Below are positions 33,183 to 43,981 of a stretch of 64,000 bases of DNA, one piece after another; position 1 is the stretch's first letter; the number at the start of each line of letters is the position of its first letter. The stretch comes from Dactylorhiza incarnata (lineage: Eukaryota; Streptophyta; Magnoliopsida; Asparagales; Orchidaceae), in contig JAWHQI010000263.1 in the NCBI GenBank assembly GCA_033032865.1, positions 2,108,001 through 2,172,000 on the forward strand. The letters run 5' to 3'. Below the pieces are notes generated by a model. That model saw nothing but the letters and a program-made list of their open reading frames with translations. It ran no database searches and was not told the origin of the DNA. The translations under genes were made by a program, and so were the position numbers.

Positions 33183-33405
33183 AGCTCTGTTTGGCGACGT
33201 TTTTACTCTGGCGATGTTTTTACTCTGGAGAGTTTGAACAAAAACGTCACTGTCATAGAATGTATGTTTGGCATAACAACGGTTATGACCGCCACCAAGA
33301 AAATAAAACTAGTTTTTAACATAAAAGTGGAGAAGTTCCTTAGGTGAGGTCGGGCATTTAGGAACGACCACGTTCACGACCGCCACCACCGTGCCAAATG
33401 GAGCC
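33183..33405. mobile_element. Tourist-like MITE, family 1 copy C
   Basis: Ends agctctgtttggc / gccaaatggagcc with TTA on both sides (33180-33182 and 33406-33408). The interior, read in reverse, matches the copy at 15794-16011 (gtggcggtcataaccgttgt, acattctatgacagtgac). It lies in the TBL intron about 220 bp after the donor. Confidence 0.88.
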
Positions 33406-33810
33406 TTAAGCACGGGAGGTACTTTTTGAAGCTTAAGTTCGAGGAAGATTCGGTGATATTCTTGGCACATTTGGATCCTATCTATTTGGGAAGAAATCTT
33501 AATATTTCTCATGTAAGAGGTTTAGAGGAAGTAACTGCATTCTCCATAGAAAATGAGCAACTGTGTCGGCATGCACCGATTTTATTAATTGTTTAATCAA
33601 CTGAAATTTGGTGTCTCTGAGTAAATTAATGATTTAAGTTCCTTGCTTTTTAATACATCAAATGTTCACGTTGAAGAGGCTTGTGCGTGTTTGATTTTTT
33701 TGTTTGTGAGTAAAATTGTTTATGAGGATGATAGGGATTGAAAGCCATAGTTAGATATTAGTTCCGATGAATGAGAAATTAAATAAAAAAAAAGAAGATA
33801 TGAAAACAAC
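33406..33810. other. Intron sequence
   Basis: AT-rich; no element or gene recognised. Confidence 0.5.
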
Positions 33811-34090
33811 TATGAAGCACCGGTACGGGTATGGGTACCGGGTACGATATGTATCCGGTACGGCGATATGACAAAATTAAAAAAAACAATGATACGGGTA
33901 CGGCGGGGTACGTTGTATTAAATATAATACATATATATATGTATATATCACAATTGCAATTATAAATTCTCAAAACAATAAAACATGAAACATAAATAAT
34001 CAATTGAAGTACAAATCCACAGTTAATGCAATATAACGTGAAGTTCTCAAACTTAAAATATTCATAATCATTTCAATTTAAGAATGTTCA

Positions 34091-34765
34091 TCACTCATTT
34101 TCTTCATCTTTTTTCGTATTGTTGGAGATTAACGCATCTTCAATTTCTGGTTCGTCTAGAGAAAAATTGGCAATCGTAAGCATGCCAACTCCATCAAAAG
34201 GATTTGCCCATTCATCTCCTCCAATATCCCATATTCTACTCCTTCCCTGATTGTAGATTTCATTTCTCCTCAATAATAGTCGTAGATTACTATGCACATA
34301 CACCAAATCATCAACTCGTTGTGGTTGAATTTTGTCTCTTCTCAAAGAGTGAATGAATGAGTATGTGCTTCAATTTCTCTCATAGCATGAGGATGAAGAA
34401 GGTTGACCTAAAAGTTTCAAAGTAATTTTTTACAATTTAGGTGTTGAAGTTCCATAGTAACTCCACCAATCTTTGGGCAATAATGAAGCTCTACTCTACA
34501 AACTATCTGGCTCATTAAAAGCTTGACCAAGCCCCGTGAACCTAGAGAACTCATTGATTACTATATACGAGCCGCTGAAATCAACCTCACAAAAATTGCA
34601 TTTCCATTTTCTATTTCCACCACCAACTTCTCTACTATGAATAAGAGACACATAAGCCCAGAGCAGAGCATTATTATCATTGTTTGCATCATCAGAAATA
34701 AATCTACTTGTTGCTGAGGTAGAAGTTGAACCAATGATACTAATAGGAGACTGTGATTTAGACAT
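34091..34765 (-). pseudogene. hAT transposase remnant (BED finger plus C-terminal region)
   Basis: The minus strand begins MSKSQSPISIIGSTSTSATS and has a BED-type zinc-finger half (RKWKCNFCEVDFSGSY). It then jumps directly to the hATC dimerisation end (FIHSLRRDKIQPQRVDDLVY, then VHSNLRLLLRRNE). The catalytic RNase H-like core is missing, so this is a deletion derivative. The C-terminal block is homologous to the end of the intact transposase at 43982-44416. Confidence 0.75.
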
Positions 34766-35189
34766 AACTGCTGCAATAGGAAGAAAATGGGAAAAAACAC
34801 ATCAAAACAATAATAATAAGAAAACAACAATACATCTGACACATAAGCTGTATATGAAATCTGTACAGATTTCCCCAAATGAAATCTGTACAGATTTCTC
34901 CAAATGAAATCTGTAAGTACTTAAATTATGTTAATAAAAAAAGTTAATGAAAACAATGTACAGATTGGATCTATAAAATGTACAAATTTGTTAATAAAAA
35001 CATTGTACAGATTTCATTCTAAACAATGTACAGATTGTTAATAAAAACAGTGTACAGGTTTTTGCATAATTGATTACAATTGTTAATAAAAACAATGTAC
35101 AAATTTCTGAAATTAAGAGTGCTTTAACGAGTCTCTGTTGACAGATTTTTGTACAGATTTCTGAAACTTGAGGAAGATAAATAAGAGTA

Positions 35190-35402
35190 GAAGAGAAGAA
35201 GAAAAGAAGAAGAAGAGGAAGAAAAAGAAGAAAAAGAAGAAAAAGAAGAAGAAGAGGAGGAAGAAGAAGAAGAGGAAGAAGAAGAGGAGGAAGAAGAACA
35301 AGAAGAAGAGGAGGGGGAAGAAGAATAAGAAGAGGAAGAAGAAAAACTTACGAGCAAGAAGAAGAAAAGGATCGGCAGCGGGAGCGGGATCGGGTTCGAA
35401 CA
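35190..35402. repeat. GAA-type microsatellite
   Basis: About 200 bp of (GAA)n with gag and aaa variants, inside the deleted hAT element. Lys/Glu- or Ser/Phe-rich ORFs across it are artefacts. Confidence 0.92.
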
Positions 35403-35530
35403 AGGAGTGAACCGAAGGAAAAACCTAATATCGTGATAAAACCCGTGTCCGCGCGTCCGGTATGCGTACCCATACCGGAAACTCACCCGGTACGGGCACG
35501 GGCCTAATATTGGCGTATCCGTGCTTCCTA

Positions 35531-36919
35531 GGGAAACAATAAGGGTTTATAGGTCTTAAGATTAACCTATGCTTTGTTTATTTTTCTTGCTGAGATAATT
35601 ACATGTATACTAAATGCTGTAAATTATTCCTTGACCAATGTTGTCAACATGCAAAATGCAATGCGATGAGCATAAATATTAAAGAAAGCCCGCACTTTTA
35701 TTTCATTGAAGCGCACATATTGGAGTAAACATCACATTATCATTTTTATGTAAAAACCATGTTTTTTAAGATTGAAGCAATTTTATGTAAAAAATGATTT
35801 TGTGTGTGTGAAATTAACATATTACAATTGACTTGCAAGAGCCAATTAAGAGGATGCAATGTGCAAAGGGATTTGATATGTGTATTAGGTGTTAGAACCT
35901 AAACATTCAACCCAAAGCCAATTGATTGTAGGTGGAGGGGCCTAGGATTTATATTAAGTGCAGAAAGCTACATGTGTTTCCCGTTGCCAGATTATATTTT
36001 CAACACACCCCTCACATAAATAGGTTATTTGGCTTATAACATGTAGAATTATTATTTTTAGTTGGGCAGTGTGGGAGTGGGTAGTGGGCTGTAGGCCCTA
36101 GGCCTAGCTGCCATGATACCATATTAAAATCTAATAGTCAAACCAATTTTCATACATAAAATAAAATAAAAAACAATTGGTTGTAGGTGAAGGGCTCCAT
36201 AATTTATATCAAGGGACAATGCTACATGAGTTTCCTGATGTGAGACTATATCTCTAGCATTACGCTTGCGGTGTGAAAGTTAGTGACATGTATCTATTTT
36301 TCTTCTCAATTTCTCAAGGACTCCGAGTTGTTGGTCAAATAAGGGAGTTAAGGAGATCACTTTCCACAGGAGATTGAAGACTTATGCCAAATTTAGTCTG
36401 GATTTTGAGGTGCGATGAAGGCTTATTGTTTCCTCTAATCTGGAAGAATCGCAAGCATACATGTTTTAAATTATTTACTCGCTAAGTGTGTCAAGTACAT
36501 TTGGTTTTTTGGTTCTCAGCATTTCCCATGACTGAGTCAACCACCTGGGTGGAACAAATAATTCAATATGCTTTATCCCATTAGTCTGGTTCATCAAGCC
36601 TTTTACCGATTTGTTTTTTTTGTCTAGTTCTCCTTGCTTCATTAAAATGCAAAACCATGACATTTGACTTTCTGATCTTCGTTTGCTCCTTCTAAGTAGT
36701 CTCCAGATGAATTTTTTATGATGTGTCGATTTTCGAATTCTCCCTTTGTTGAAAAACAGTCATAGCCTCTTTGGCTAGCATTGTCATCTTAGTGCCAAAT
36801 TACTTTAATCCACAATTGGTTGGCGACTTCTTTCTTTCATTGGAATTCTCTTGGATTTCCTGTGATTTTTACTATATCTTGGCTTTGGCCGAGTGCTTTT
36901 GGTTTCTCTCCTCGGTGGG
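35531..36919. repeat. Intron sequence with a diverged direct repeat
   Basis: Two diverged copies (about 35918-35996 and 36172-36257) share caattg(a/g)ttgtaggtg(g/a)ag, then atttatat(t/c)aag and gctacatg(t/a)gtttcc. A ccatgatacca motif between them (36110-36120) resembles the complement of an initiator-Met primer-binding site, so a decayed small LTR element is possible. 36770-36919 looks like the 3' internal end before the LTR that follows. No gene seen. Confidence 0.35.
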
Positions 36920-37081
36920 TGATGAGTCCGGTTTATATAGTGATTTCCGGACTCATTTGGGTCGTTTTTCTCGCCAATGCACTTCACTTACTACTCATAA
37001 ATGCTTCTATTGATCACATTTCGTATTTCCACTCTTAGTGCACATTTATGCCCATTTTTGTGTGATTCCTTGTATTCCAGT

Positions 37082-37739
37082 CAAGCTTGTAGATGTCGGC
37101 CGACATGTCCGACATGTCATTTTTGAGGGGAAATCGCAACGTTAGCGACACAAATGAGAAAAATGACGTTTTCCAGTATGGCGGACGACATGTCGGACAT
37201 GTCGGCCCGTTATGGCGGGTTATGGCGGGTTATGGCGGTCATTAGAAATTAATAAGTTTTTTTATTAAATTTATAATTAAATTAGTTTTTATTATATACT
37301 TATATAGTTATACTACGTTTGCCCCTCACGATGACTCCTCATCTCCCCCGCGTCCTCCTCACGACGTTCTGGGCTCTCGTCTTCTTCGCTTGCCCTAATC
37401 TCCGCTTCTGACTCTCGTCTTCTTCGCAACTCTCGTCCTCTTTGCAGCTCTCCTTTGGTTACACTTCGACATTTTGAAAGTATGCAACATTTCTTATTTA
37501 TTACAAATTGATTAAACACTTGTTAGTAGATTCATTTTCTAATATGATTTTTAGTGTATACTTCATTAAATAAAATAATTACTTTCTAATTAAAAAAATA
37601 TTATGATATATAATATATATATACATATAATATTACAATCCGACATTTTGAAATGTCCCCGATATATCCCCCGCAATCCGACATCCGACATAAAAAACCC
37701 AAACCGACTTGAGTCCGACATCCGACATCTGCAAGCTTG
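37082..37739. mobile_element. 658-bp non-autonomous hAT element
   Basis: Terminal inverted repeats caagcttgtagatgtcgg / ccgacatctgcaagcttg with one mismatch, and a perfect 8-bp duplication ATTCCAGT (37074-37081 and 37740-37747). The interior is rich in cgacatgtcggacatgtcgg-type motifs. It is related to the longer element at 56785-58550, which shares gtagatgt(c/t)ggccgacat. Confidence 0.92.
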
Positions 37740-37860
37740 ATTCCAGTGGTCCTGGATATTTTCATGCATGTTCAAGGGTTGTGCGACACTCGGGATTGGT
37801 TCTAGGGGATTTTCGGCCGAAAAAGCCACTGGTCATGCGCTTTCATTCGCGCATGACCAG

Positions 37861-38051
37861 GCGCACGACCACTGGTCGTGCGTTAATTCCCCTTATCAAA
37901 CAGAGAAGTTCGCACGATCACTGACCTTCTTCGCGCACGACCACTGGTCGTGCGCCACTGACCGTGCGCTATTTTGCAGTTCAGGACTATGCTACAGGTT
38001 CTTCGCGCACGATCAGAGGCATTTCTTCGCGCACGACCACTGGTCGTGCGC
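37861..38051. repeat. Three copies of a 21-23 bp palindrome in the LTR
   Basis: gCGCACGACCACTGGTCGTGCG (10-11 bp arms around a single C) occurs at 37861-37882, 37933-37955 and 38029-38051, with partial copies between (gcgcatgaccaggcgcacga, gcgcacgatcag). It precedes a TATA-like cttataaataca at 38080-38091, so it lies in the U3 promoter part of the Athila-like LTR. Confidence 0.9.
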
Positions 38052-39046
38052 CTGACCGTGCACACTGTTAATTTCTGCACTGCTTATAAATACATGTGCG
38101 CGATTTTAGGTCAAAAGAGTTGTGGCAGACTCCGCCCGCTCCGCCGTTTTCCGCCATTTTCGCTGGTTTCCGCCCCTTTTAGCCTCCTCCATCATCCTCA
38201 AGCTTCAAGGAGAGGGATCTATCCCTACATCCACCATTAGCCAAGGAGAAGGGAGCTAGGTTGTGCGGCCAGATCGTGACACGAAGAATACGGGCCATTA
38301 GAAGGTAGTGACAGCCTTCTCTACCCCGGACGCAGTTGAGGACCGAGCTTGGACGCGGATTGACAACCCGGCGATTCCAACCGTGAATCTTCGACAAGGC
38401 TTCGGATTGGGTCAATTCCTTGCTTTCTCCTCTTTGTTTTGATGGTTGTAAATGTTAGATTTCTTAATATTTGGATGATGTGCACTATGAACCATATTTT
38501 GTAATGTTTATTTCATTTTTAATGAAATTATATTGTTCATCTGTGTGTATGAGGTGCGCCCCCATTCCATCTTCCACATCCGCCATTACCCTTCACTTCA
38601 TTACGCTAGCCTACTCTTCCATTCAGTAAGACTACTCTTCCATCCGCCTAGCTAAGAGGTGCTAACGGCCCTCAAAACCTTTCCGCAGTTACATCCACCT
38701 CATCCACTTGCCTACTCGCCCATCCGCCTTGCGAAGCAGTGCGCTCAAGGCCTGCCTAGTTCCCATCTCGCCAAGCGAAGCATTGCATAGCGGCATTGCA
38801 TAGGAGTAGTTTAGTTATTTTCTTTTATTTCCACAAACCAAATCAACCACCCATCGTAACCCCGACCTATAGGACTTCGATCTCAAGTCCTGCCTCAATA
38901 GTTAACTCCACCTTTCTGTGTTCCTTCGAGATTCGATACTCGGGGATTCACTCCTCGTTTTATATTACTTGACAATGACCGGTACACTGCCGTTTCGTGC
39001 CGCAGTCTCGCTACCGCCTATAGCGGTGTGCTAGATTTGCGCGTCA

Positions 39047-39560
39047 GTAGGCAACGCCGAGGTTTAGTTTTATTTATTGTCAATTTGTCGGTTGCCAGTG
39101 TTGACGGTTGAGTCCCTTGCATCTGATTGTTCTTCTGGTAATTGGCATGATACCAAGGGTGGTACTTGACAGATTTTTGAATACTTCTATTTTGGTTACT
39201 CATAAGCAGCCAATGTTATCATTGTTAGAGAGTTGACTTATTTTGTTTCCTCGCCTTTTTGAGGATTTATTTTTATTCCTCTTGACTTTAGTGTCAAGTG
39301 TTCTAGTTTTGTATTCTCCTCGGCGGAAAGCGCAGAGGGCGAATTTTTCCCTCGATTGGATCATACTTGTACATATATTTATATACATACAATTATATGC
39401 ATACAATTATATGCATACAATTATATGTCATTATTATTGATATAGATGACCTTGATTCATCAGATATCACTTCCACCACCAATAATACTGATTTCGTCAA
39501 CTCATACAATCAATAAAATCCGCTTTCCTGACTCAGATATGTGATGAAAAACGAAGTGGT
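39047..39560. other. Athila-like leader, then unassigned intron sequence
   Basis: Sequence after the LTR resembles the start of an Athila internal region to about 39370. It is followed by tandem atacaattatatgc repeats (39385-39426). No gene. Confidence 0.35.
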
Positions 39561-39872
39561 CAAACATACTTCTAATCATGCCAAACTATATGACCTTCTA
39601 GTTGAATCTGCTGAATCAGACTTGCGGTGACTGTTTTAAGCTATATAAAGATTTCTTTCATCTGCAAATTAACCTAAACTTCCTTTGAGCAACAAAATAT
39701 GATGTTGTTCCATGTAAACTTCATACTTCAAATTACGATGAAGAAATGTATTCTTGATGCCAACTTGTTAACTGAACCATCCAGGGAGTATTTGATTGTA
39801 TACTGCCAACAACCACCAACAATAGTCTTCTTGGAAGGAAAGAGGAACCAAGTCTCTTATGCCATTTAAATA
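39560..39872 (-). pseudogene. Old copia reverse transcriptase fragment (part 1)
   Basis: The minus strand reads KYEVYMEQHHILL, LASRIHFF and TIKYSLDGS, the copia RT N-terminal blocks (V.GC.WVYTIKY..DGS, then DVKNAFLHGDLEEEVYMEQP) with an internal deletion. It is the left part of the target into which the short-LTR copia inserted; the other part is at 51821-52010. Confidence 0.5.
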
Positions 39873-39929
39873 TGTTGGAAATCTGAAACCTTGATTAATT
39901 CATTAGTGTACACTCATAAACTCATAAAT

Positions 39930-42900
39930 ATATAGGAGTGAGAAAATACAAATACAAATACAATAGATAAAACAAATAAATCATAAACTCCATCCCCCCT
40001 CAAAATTGTGCTTGTGATGTATGTCAAACCCAACTTGCTCATAATATTCCCAAAGGCTCTCTGACTCAACCCTTTAGTAAGAACGTCAACCAACTGTTGA
40101 TCAGAGGGGACAAATGGAGTGCTCACAACTCCCCTTACTATGTTTTCCTTGATGAAATGTTTGTCAACTTCAATATGTTTAGTGCGGTCATGTTGAACAG
40201 GATTGTGTGCAATGTTGATAGCTACATTGTTGTCACAATAAAGCCTGATAGGCCTCCTGCTTTGAATCCCAAGTTCTTACATAATGGACCGAATCCACAT
40301 TCCTTTACATATCCCATGAGTTATAACTCTGAATTCAACTAGACCTCACAACAACATGTTTTTTGCTTCTCCAGGTTACCAAATTATTTCCAACCAGGGA
40401 ACAATATCTAGAAGTGAATCTTCGGTCATCAATAAATCCCGCTCAGTCAGCATCTGTGAAGACTTCAATGGTTAACTCTTTACTTGAGGTGAACAAGATA
40501 CCTCGTACATGAGAGGATTTGAGATATCGTAAGATCCGATGGGCAACATTCAAGTGGCGAGACCTAGGAGAATGCATAAATTGACTGATAACGCCAACAA
40601 CATAAGAGATATCTGGGCGGGTATGAGATAGGTAGATAAGCCTCCCTACTAGCCGCTGAAACCCAGTGATGTCCACAATAATTTCTCCATCATTTCTCCC
40701 CAATTTATGGTTGACTTCAATTGGGGTATCAACAGGTCTACACCCACTCATCCCCGATGTCTCGAGCAAGTCAAGGATGTACTTCCTCTGAGAGATAAAG
40801 ATCTTGTGCTTGGATCTGGCGATTTCAATGCCCAGGAGGTACTTGAGATTCCCAAGATTTTTTACCTCGAATTCGCTTGCCAATCTTGTCTTCAGGCTTT
40901 GGATCTCCTCCACGTCATCCCCAGTTATGACAATGTCGTCCACATAGACAATAAGAGCGGTCAGTTTTCCTTGCATGTGCTTTATAAACAAGGTGTGGTC
41001 AGCATTGCTCTGAGTGTAACCAAATGTCATCATGGCTCTATGGAACCTTCCAAACCAAGGCATATGAGATTGTTTTAGGCCATATAAAGCCTTTTTCAGC
41101 ATGCAAAACTTTTCCTAGATCCTTCAGCGGCCAGACCCGGAGGTAGAGACATGTATACCTCTTCTTCCAAATTCTAATGGAGGAAGACATTCTTCACGTC
41201 TAACTGACTGAGATTCCACCCTTTGCATACTACACATGAGAGGAAGATTCTAATGGAATTCATCTTTGGCTGTTTGCTATAAGAGCAAATGTTTCCTGAT
41301 AGTCAATCCTAGCAATCTGAGTATAGCCTCTGGACACCAATCTAGCTTTGTAACGTTCAACAAGTCCCTGAGAGTTTTTCTTTACGGAGAAGATCCACTT
41401 ACACCCGACAACAGTCTTTCCTTGAGGAAGATGACCAGATTCTACGTGCAATTTTTGTCTAGAGCCATCATTTCTTCAAGCATAGTATCCTTCCGTTTTT
41501 GGTCCCCCAGAGCTTCCTTCTAAGAAGAGGGGATGAATATGAAAGACAAAGAGATGACAAATGCTCTATGTGAGGAAGACAAAGAGTCATATGTCACATA
41601 ATGAGATAGGGGATGCCGAGTGGGTGCACAGTTACCTTGAGGACCAGAAGATGGATCTGCTGTTGGATTTGGTATGATGGGCGAAGCCTGAGTGTTTGTG
41701 ACCATGCATCTCCGAGTATAGACCAACAAAGGAGGAGGAGGCCGAGGAGGCAAAGGAGGCAGAACTACCAGACTAATAAGATGAATAGAAGGACTAGCAG
41801 GAGAATATGAAAGGAAAATAGGTAGAGAAATAGAGGAAGAACTCACTTTCATGGTAACATACTCCCCTTGAAGTGAGCTCCCATAGTAAGATTCAGATTC
41901 ATGAAAGGTGACATCCATAGAGACAAAGGTCTTTTAGGTTACATGATGAAAGCACTTCTACCCTTTTTGGGTGGGGGAATAGCCGATAAAGTCGCACCGC
42001 AATGCACGAGGGTCAAGTTTGTAAGTGCAAAGGATACGAGTAGGCACGCTGTTAATAAGATGCGCCGTCGTAAATACGACATCCCCCCAATAATATTTTG
42101 GAAGATGCATCCTACGCAAGAGACACCGGGCAACCTCAAGGAGGTGTCGATTCTTACGGTCAGCGACCCTATTTTGAGCAGGGGTGTAAGCACATGAAGC
42201 TTGGTGAATGATGCCCAGGTCACTGAGGTAGCGCTCAAAGTGAGAGGCAATGTACTTGCGGTCACAACGAAAAATTTAATGGTAGCAACTAGCATGAAAT
42301 TGAGTCATTATCATTTTATGGAACCGATGAAACAGGGGAATCACTTCATTTTTGTTTTCCATCAGGTAAACTCATGTGCAACGAGAAAAACAATCTATGA
42401 AAGTAACGAACTAGTGACAACCAGAAATAGAACCAACCGGGCCTGAGCCCTAAACATCCGAATGAATAATCGCAAAAGGAGTAGCACTAGGTGGGAAAAC
42501 ATGAGTAAGAGAAGTGCGTTTGTGCTTATTAAGTTCACACACATCACAAGTAAAATTATTAGACAAAGAGTTGGACATAGCAAGTAATAAAAGTTTCATA
42601 GCAGGGATAGACGAATGTTCTAGGCGACAATGCCAGGAATCCAAATCGGAAGGCTGGGCCACATGAAGAGCTTGCAGAGGAAGAGCTGTGCTGGAGGGAT
42701 CAAACACATAGAGACCTTCACACAATTTACCAGAGCCAATCACCGTCCCCATCTTCAGGTCCTGAAAGATACAAGAAGTGGAGAATAAAGTCACTTAGCA
42801 ATTCATAGAGTTAGTCAAGTGACTAATAGAAAGCAGGTTTCGAGTCAACTTAAGAACGTGAAGAATTGAAGAGAGAGTGAGGAAAGAGCATGAAATGGAT

Positions 42901-43344
42901 CCTTTTCCAACAATAGAAGAAAAATATCCATCGACAATGCTCACTTTGTCTCTACCAAACAGAGGAAAGTAGGACACGAAACCTGTCGCAGAGCCAGTCA
43001 TATGGTCGGTAGTTTCAGAGTCGATGATCCACTGGGTGGTGGAGCGGGTGGTAGCAAAATGTGCACCTGGGAGCCCCTGGTGGGCATAAGAGGACGATGA
43101 AGAACTAGATGGCTTAGACGGTTGACCATGCTTCAGGCGATGAAAAGCTTGGATCTCGTCAGCAGAAAGGGCAGGAGGAGCTCCCGTAGTAGCAGGGCAA
43201 CCATGAGGAGCAATATCTACAATGGCATTCGAAAGATGTGCAGATCTGGATGGAGGTGGTCGACTTGGAGAACGATCATAGCCACAACCTCCACGAGAGT
43301 CAGGTCCTCCTCTTGGAGGGGGAAAGCCGTGAAGCTTGAAGCAT
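39930..43344 (-). pseudogene. copia pol (zinc knuckle end, PR, IN, RT, RNase H)
   Basis: Minus-strand order from 43344 downward: the last part of the zinc knuckle (CFKLHGFPPPRGGP), protease with DSETTDHMTGSATG (the active-site DSG is changed to DSE), integrase (DSWHCRLEHSSIPAMKLLL, CDVCELNKHKRTS, RKNRHLLEVARCLL), reverse transcriptase (GKTVVGCKWIFSVKKNSQGL, ALIVYVDDIVITG) and RNase H (STPFVPSDQQLVDVLTKGLS). The reading changes frame several times. With the mutated protease and the insertion upstream it is non-functional. Confidence 0.9.
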
Positions 43345-43483
43345 GTTCTTATCATGGCGTCAAGGCGTACCATGGCGAGCCCCGTCCGCCTTGACGCTTA
43401 GGCGACAAGGCGGACGCCTAGGCGACAACAAGGCGAGCAAATGCAATGCGACAATATTAATTTTTTTTAAAAACAAATGAAGA

Positions 43484-43601
43484 TATAGACAGCGGTTATT
43501 ATAATAACCGCTGTCTATAGTCACTTGACAGACACTATAGACAGCGGTTATTATAATAACCGCTGTCTATAGTGTCTGTCAAGTGACTATAGACAGTGGT
43601 T
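43484..43601. repeat. Left subterminal palindromes
   Basis: A perfect 36-bp palindrome (tatagacagcggttatta and its complement) is at 43484-43519. It overlaps a 96-bp palindrome centred at 43553/43554 (43506-43601) with a single mismatch. The arms are agacagcggttatta, then ctatagtgtctgtcaagtga. Such DNA could form a long cruciform or a hairpin RNA. Confidence 0.95.
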
Positions 43602-43981
43602 CTCTTTTTAGGCAAAAGAGAACCATCATTCAGCAGAGAACCATCATTCAGCATTAACTTTTTAAACTGCATTCAGCCCAAGTCAGTACTCAACATATCA
43701 AGCATTCATGAATGAACAGAAATCCAAACCCAACATATCAAGCATTCAGCCAACACAGTATTTTTAAACTGCAAGTCTGCCACCCAACATGAATCACAAC
43801 AAGCCCAAGTCAGTACTCACTAAGTATTCAGCAACATGTAAATCTAAAGTTTGACACATTGAAAAGCAAAAGAAAAGAATACATTTCATAAATATAATAT
43901 AAACAAGCCCAAGTTTCAAACTTGACGTATCAAATAACTTGAGATCAAGAATACATTTCATGAATGAACATTGTTTTTAGA

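Larger units (their letters stand above)
33811..35530 (-). mobile_element. Internally deleted hAT element
   Basis: The ends tatgaagcaccggtacg and cgtatccgtgcttccta are inverted repeats (TAKGAAGCACSGRTACG), with further subterminal ggtacgggta / tacccataccgg motifs. The flanks aaaacaac (33803-33810) and gaaacaat (35533-35540) are compatible with a decayed 8-bp hAT target duplication. The inside carries only the two ends of a transposase gene plus a GAA repeat. Confidence 0.7.
36920..39046 (+). repeat. Athila-like gypsy LTR
   Basis: Starts TGATGAGTCCGGTTTATATA after ctcggtggg and ends near tagatttgcgcgtca. The 3' part (ttcgagattcgatactcggg, then ttgacaatgaccggtacact) resembles the conserved end of Athila LTRs as I know them, and the sequence after it (gagttgacttattttgtttcctcgccttttt) resembles the Athila leader. 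A hAT-type insertion at 37082 splits it. No partner LTR or pol gene is adjacent, so it is probably a solo LTR or a truncated copy. Family assignment is from memory. Confidence 0.5.

Noticed and set aside
35168..35410. Lys/Arg-rich plus-strand ORF and Ser/Phe-rich minus-strand ORFs
   Set aside because: These are six-frame readings of a GAA microsatellite.
41613..41810. Arg-rich plus-strand ORF
   Set aside because: It is antisense to the copia integrase/RT linker.
43440..43490. CACTA terminal repeat just outside the palindromes
   Set aside because: No CACTA or CACTG terminus is present next to either palindrome group. The only matching inverted ends are the hAT-like GTTCTTATCATGGCGT repeats further out.
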